From NCBI GenBank assembly GCA_900547035.1, contig URFM01000071.1:1-15995 (forward strand): a DNA stretch of 15,995 bases, read 5' to 3'. Made by a program: the position numbers and the translations under genes. The notes under the pieces were generated by a model that saw only the letters and a list, made by a program, of their open reading frames with translations, searched no databases and was not told the DNA's origin. The DNA is from an uncultured Clostridium sp. (lineage in GTDB: Bacteria; Bacillota; Clostridia; Lachnospirales; Lachnospiraceae). Shown here piece after piece: positions 13,623-15,995 of this stretch; within the stretch, counting starts at the first letter, position 1, and each line of letters opens with the position of its first letter.

Positions 13623-14846
13623 ATGCCAATTAATGTAACCAGTGAAATTGGAAAGCTGAAAAAGGTAATGCTTCATAAGCCTGGCGTGGAGCTGGAACAT
13701 CTGGTCCCGGAAGAGCTGGAGCGGCTTCTGTTTGATGATATTCCATACTTAAAGACGGCCCGCAGCGAGCATGACTTTTTTGCCCGGCTTTTAAGGGACA
13801 ACGGGACGGAGGTTGTGTACCTGGAGGATTTGATGGCGGAGGTCTTAAAGCTGAAGCCGGAATTAAAAGGAACCTTTGTGCGCCAATTTATCCAGGAGGG
13901 CGGAAGCACGGCCAACAAATTTGCCAATCAACTGTACGAGTTCCTCATGGGGATTGAGGATGAAAAGGAACTGGTCTTAAAGGTCATGTCCGGGGTTGGG
14001 ATGAGCGAGCTGAAGGCCACAGTAAAAAGTCCGCTGGTGGATCTGGTGAAAAAGGGAGGCCGCTTTATCATGGACCCCATACCGAATCTGTATTTTACCC
14101 GGGACCCCTTTGCCACCATTGGAAAAGGCGTGAGCCTGAACCAGATGTATTCCAAGACAAGAAGAAGAGAAACGATTTTCGGACAATACATTCTGGAATA
14201 TCATCCGGATTTTGCGGGCACGCCCTTCTATTATAAGAGAACCTATCCCTTTGCCATTGAGGGCGGAGATATCCTGAATTTGAGTAGAAGAGTGCTGGCG
14301 GTGGGGATTTCCCAGCGGACCACCCCGGAGGCCATTGAGGTGCTGGCTCAGAACATTTTCAATGACCGGAACAGCGAGATTGAGACGATTCTGGCGCTGG
14401 ATATCCCAAGCGTCAGAGCCTACATGCACCTGGACACGGTGTGTACCCAGGTGGACTACGATAAATTCACCATCCATCCGGGGATTCTGGGAAGCTTAAG
14501 CGTCTATGAAATCTGCCGGGGAAACCACAAGGATGAGCTGCAGGTAACGGAGCTGGACAACTCCCTGCCGGCTATCCTGGCCTCCCATCTGGGGCTGGAC
14601 CGGGTGACTATGATTCACTGCGGAGGGAAGGACCGAATCGCCTCGGAGCGGGAGCAGTGGAACGACGGCTCCAATACCCTGTGCATTGAGCCGGGCAAGG
14701 TGGTGGTCTACGACCGGAACTATATTACCAACCGGGTGCTGGAGGAAAATGGAATCCAGGTCCTGGAGATGCCAAGTTCAGAATTGTCCCGGGGACGAGG
14801 CGGCCCAAGATGTATGAGCATGCCCCTGGAGCGGGAGGAGATTTAA
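13623..14846 (+). CDS. arcA: Arginine deiminase
   Basis: The 407-residue enzyme hydrolyses arginine to citrulline and ammonia, the first step of the cytoplasmic arginine deiminase pathway. Full family motifs are visible: [12 protein letters not shown] at the start, FTRDPF (Asp161), IEGGD (Glu213, Asp216), MHLDTV (His269), the GGKDR and [10 protein letters not shown] stretch, and [12 protein letters not shown] with the nucleophile Cys397. ATG 13623 has AAAGGAGGAG upstream at ideal spacing. The length is normal. It is followed 65 bases later by the ornithine carbamoyltransferase and then by carbamate kinase, the standard arcABC order. In Clostridia this pathway makes ATP and ammonia under acid or sugar-poor conditions. 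Confidence 0.97.
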   Translation: MPINVTSEIGKLKKVMLHKPGVELEHLVPEELERLLFDDIPYLKTARSEHDFFARLLRDNGTEVVYLEDLMAEVLKLKPELKGTFVRQFIQEGGSTANKFANQLYEFLMGIEDEKELVLKVMSGVGMSELKATVKSPLVDLVKKGGRFIMDPIPNLYFTRDPFATIGKGVSLNQMYSKTRRRETIFGQYILEYHPDFAGTPFYYKRTYPFAIEGGDILNLSRRVLAVGISQRTTPEAIEVLAQNIFNDRNSEIETILALDIPSVRAYMHLDTVCTQVDYDKFTIHPGILGSLSVYEICRGNHKDELQVTELDNSLPAILASHLGLDRVTMIHCGGKDRIASEREQWNDGSNTLCIEPGKVVVYDRNYITNRVLEENGIQVLEMPSSELSRGRGGPRCMSMPLEREEI

Positions 14847-14911
14847 GGCGGGCCTGCCTTTGGACCGCTCTGAAATATTGTGAAAAATTCGCTAAAAAAG
14901 GAGAGAGAACC

Positions 14912-15904
14912 ATGGGAGTAAACATTCGCGGAAGACATTTTTTAAAGCTTTTGGACTACACGCCGGAGGAAATCCGCTATCTGCTGGATTTGTCGAAGGA
15001 ATTTAAAAATATGAAGAGGAACGGAGTGCCGCACCGGTACCTGGAGGGAAAGAACATTGTGCTTTTATTTGAGAAGACGTCCACCAGGACCCGCTGCTCC
15101 TTTGAGGTGGCGGGAAGGGATTTGGGTATGGGCGTGACGTATCTGGACCCGGGCAGCAGCCAGATGGGCAAGAAGGAGAGCATTCCCGACACTGCCAGAG
15201 TGCTGGGCAGGATGTACGATGGAATCGAGTACAGAGGCTTTGACCAGGAGATTGTGGAGGAGCTGGCAAAATACGCGGGGGTTCCGGTCTGGAACGGCCT
15301 GACGGACCAGTTCCACCCCACTCAGATGCTGGCGGATTTGCTGACCATAGAGGAGAAGCTGGGACGTCTGAAAGGGCTGAATTTCACCTTCATGGGCGAC
15401 GCCAGAAACAATATGGGAAATTCTCTGATGGTGGCTTGTGCTAAGATGGGCCTGAATTTTACTGCCTGCGCTCCCAGGGAGCTGTTCCCGGCCCAGTGGC
15501 TGGTGGACGAGGCGAAAAAGATTGCCGCGGAGAATGGCTGCACGGTGCGTCTGACCGAGGATGTGGAAGAAGGAGCTAAGGATGCGGATGTGATTTACAC
15601 CGATATCTGGGTATCCATGGGCGAGCCGGACGAGGTGTGGGATTCCAGAATCAAGCTGCTGAAAAAATATCAGGTAAACCGGGATGTGATGAAGCTGGCT
15701 AAGCCGGAAGCCCTTTTCATGCACTGCCTGCCTTCCTTCCATGACACCAAGACTACCATCGGCGCCCAGATTGCGGAGAAGTTTGGGATTACCGAGATGG
15801 AAGTGACGGACGAGGTATTTGAGTCCAGACAGTCGGTGGTATTTGACGAGGCAGAGAACCGGATGCATACCATTAAAGCGGTTATCTACGCAACTCTCTG
15901 CTAA
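14912..15904 (+). CDS. arcB: Ornithine carbamoyltransferase (catabolic)
   Basis: The 330-residue enzyme interconverts citrulline plus phosphate with ornithine plus carbamoyl phosphate. Seen: the carbamoyl phosphate site FEKTSTRTR (Ser57-Arg61), TDQFHPTQ with His135, the Asp/Ser-Met-Gly type segment [11 protein letters not shown], and the ornithine-binding-loop HCLPSFHD with Cys272. ATG 14912 follows AAAAAGGAGAG; the longer frame upstream would run through the end of arcA and is rejected. By sequence alone argF and arcB are hard to tell apart; the placement between arcA and arcC argues for the catabolic enzyme working towards carbamoyl phosphate. Confidence 0.95.
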   Translation: MGVNIRGRHFLKLLDYTPEEIRYLLDLSKEFKNMKRNGVPHRYLEGKNIVLLFEKTSTRTRCSFEVAGRDLGMGVTYLDPGSSQMGKKESIPDTARVLGRMYDGIEYRGFDQEIVEELAKYAGVPVWNGLTDQFHPTQMLADLLTIEEKLGRLKGLNFTFMGDARNNMGNSLMVACAKMGLNFTACAPRELFPAQWLVDEAKKIAAENGCTVRLTEDVEEGAKDADVIYTDIWVSMGEPDEVWDSRIKLLKKYQVNRDVMKLAKPEALFMHCLPSFHDTKTTIGAQIAEKFGITEMEVTDEVFESRQSVVFDEAENRMHTIKAVIYATLC

Positions 15905-15928
15905 AGACCGGAAGGGGGAGGAATCAGG

Positions 15929-15995
15929 GTGAACAGAAGGAGAAAACGGATTGTGGTTGCCCTGGGAGGAAACGCCCTGGGCAACACGCCGGATG
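15929..15995 (+). CDS. arcC: Carbamate kinase, 5' part
   Basis: GTG 15929 has GGGGGAGGA upstream and opens (M)NRRRKRIVVALGGNALGN, the exact start of carbamate kinase, whose GGNAL glycine-rich loop binds phosphate. The window ends after 22 codons. The enzyme transfers the phosphate of carbamoyl phosphate to ADP, the energy-yielding step of the pathway. It is 24 bases after arcB, so one operon. Confidence 0.92.
   Translation, partial: MNRRRKRIVVALGGNALGNTPD

Noticed and set aside
14810..14911. Longer N-terminus for ornithine carbamoyltransferase
   Set aside because: The extra residues run through the end of arcA in another frame and are unlike the family start; ATG 14912 has a strong ribosome binding site.
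15065..15868. Long open frame on the minus strand, 267 codons, opposite arcB
   Set aside because: It lies fully inside a clear ornithine carbamoyltransferase gene, and shows no domain or ribosome binding site. It comes from codon bias of the sense gene.
1..15995. CRISPR array, rRNA or complete tRNA genes
   Set aside because: No regularly spaced repeats, no rRNA segments and no full cloverleaf were seen on reading either strand.

Overview
The window looks like part of a chromosome of an anaerobic Clostridia species, most likely a Lachnospiraceae member of the Enterocloster/Hungatella kind. This rests on gene content (Rpn-family protein, DUF5688, two DUF4143 ATPases, an arginine deiminase operon), purine-rich coding strands, strong AGGAGG-type ribosome binding sites and extended -10 promoters. 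The species cannot be fixed from the sequence. All credible genes lie on the + strand.

Region 1 (1-7520) is an accessory, recombination-centred block. In order it holds: an Rpn/PD-(D/E)XK protein with a GRAE-repeat tail; a RadC-like JAMM protein; a possible 15-residue peptide with a perfect ribosome binding site; a small nucleotidyltransferase with its own promoter; a YqaJ (lambda-exo-like) exonuclease; a RecT annealing protein; two small unknown genes; two tandem DUF5688 genes (one lacking the N-terminal part); a small helical protein; and a serine resolvase. YqaJ plus RecT form a two-component recombination pair. The block carries no phage structural or replication genes within the window. 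Hairpins, most followed by T-rich stretches, sit directly in front of radC, yqaJ and recT, so their transcription may be attenuated or need antitermination.

Region 2 (7521-12420) starts at a good promoter and holds three consecutive ATPases: AAA_14/DUF4143, then AAA-ATPase-like with a PDDEXK_9 end, then a second AAA_14/DUF4143. Each ends in a nuclease-like PD-(D/E)XK motif. The third is broken by loss of one AT dinucleotide and also has an altered Walker A motif. After it come a perfect 16-bp palindrome with a direct-repeat copy and a strong terminator.

Region 3 (12420-15995) looks like core metabolism. A histidine phosphatase with its own promoter is followed by a 361-base gap with RNA-like structure. 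Then comes the arginine deiminase operon: arcA, the catabolic ornithine carbamoyltransferase, and the first 22 codons of carbamate kinase. Together these three convert arginine to ornithine, ammonia and CO2 while making ATP. The boundary between accessory and core DNA probably lies near 12240-12420.
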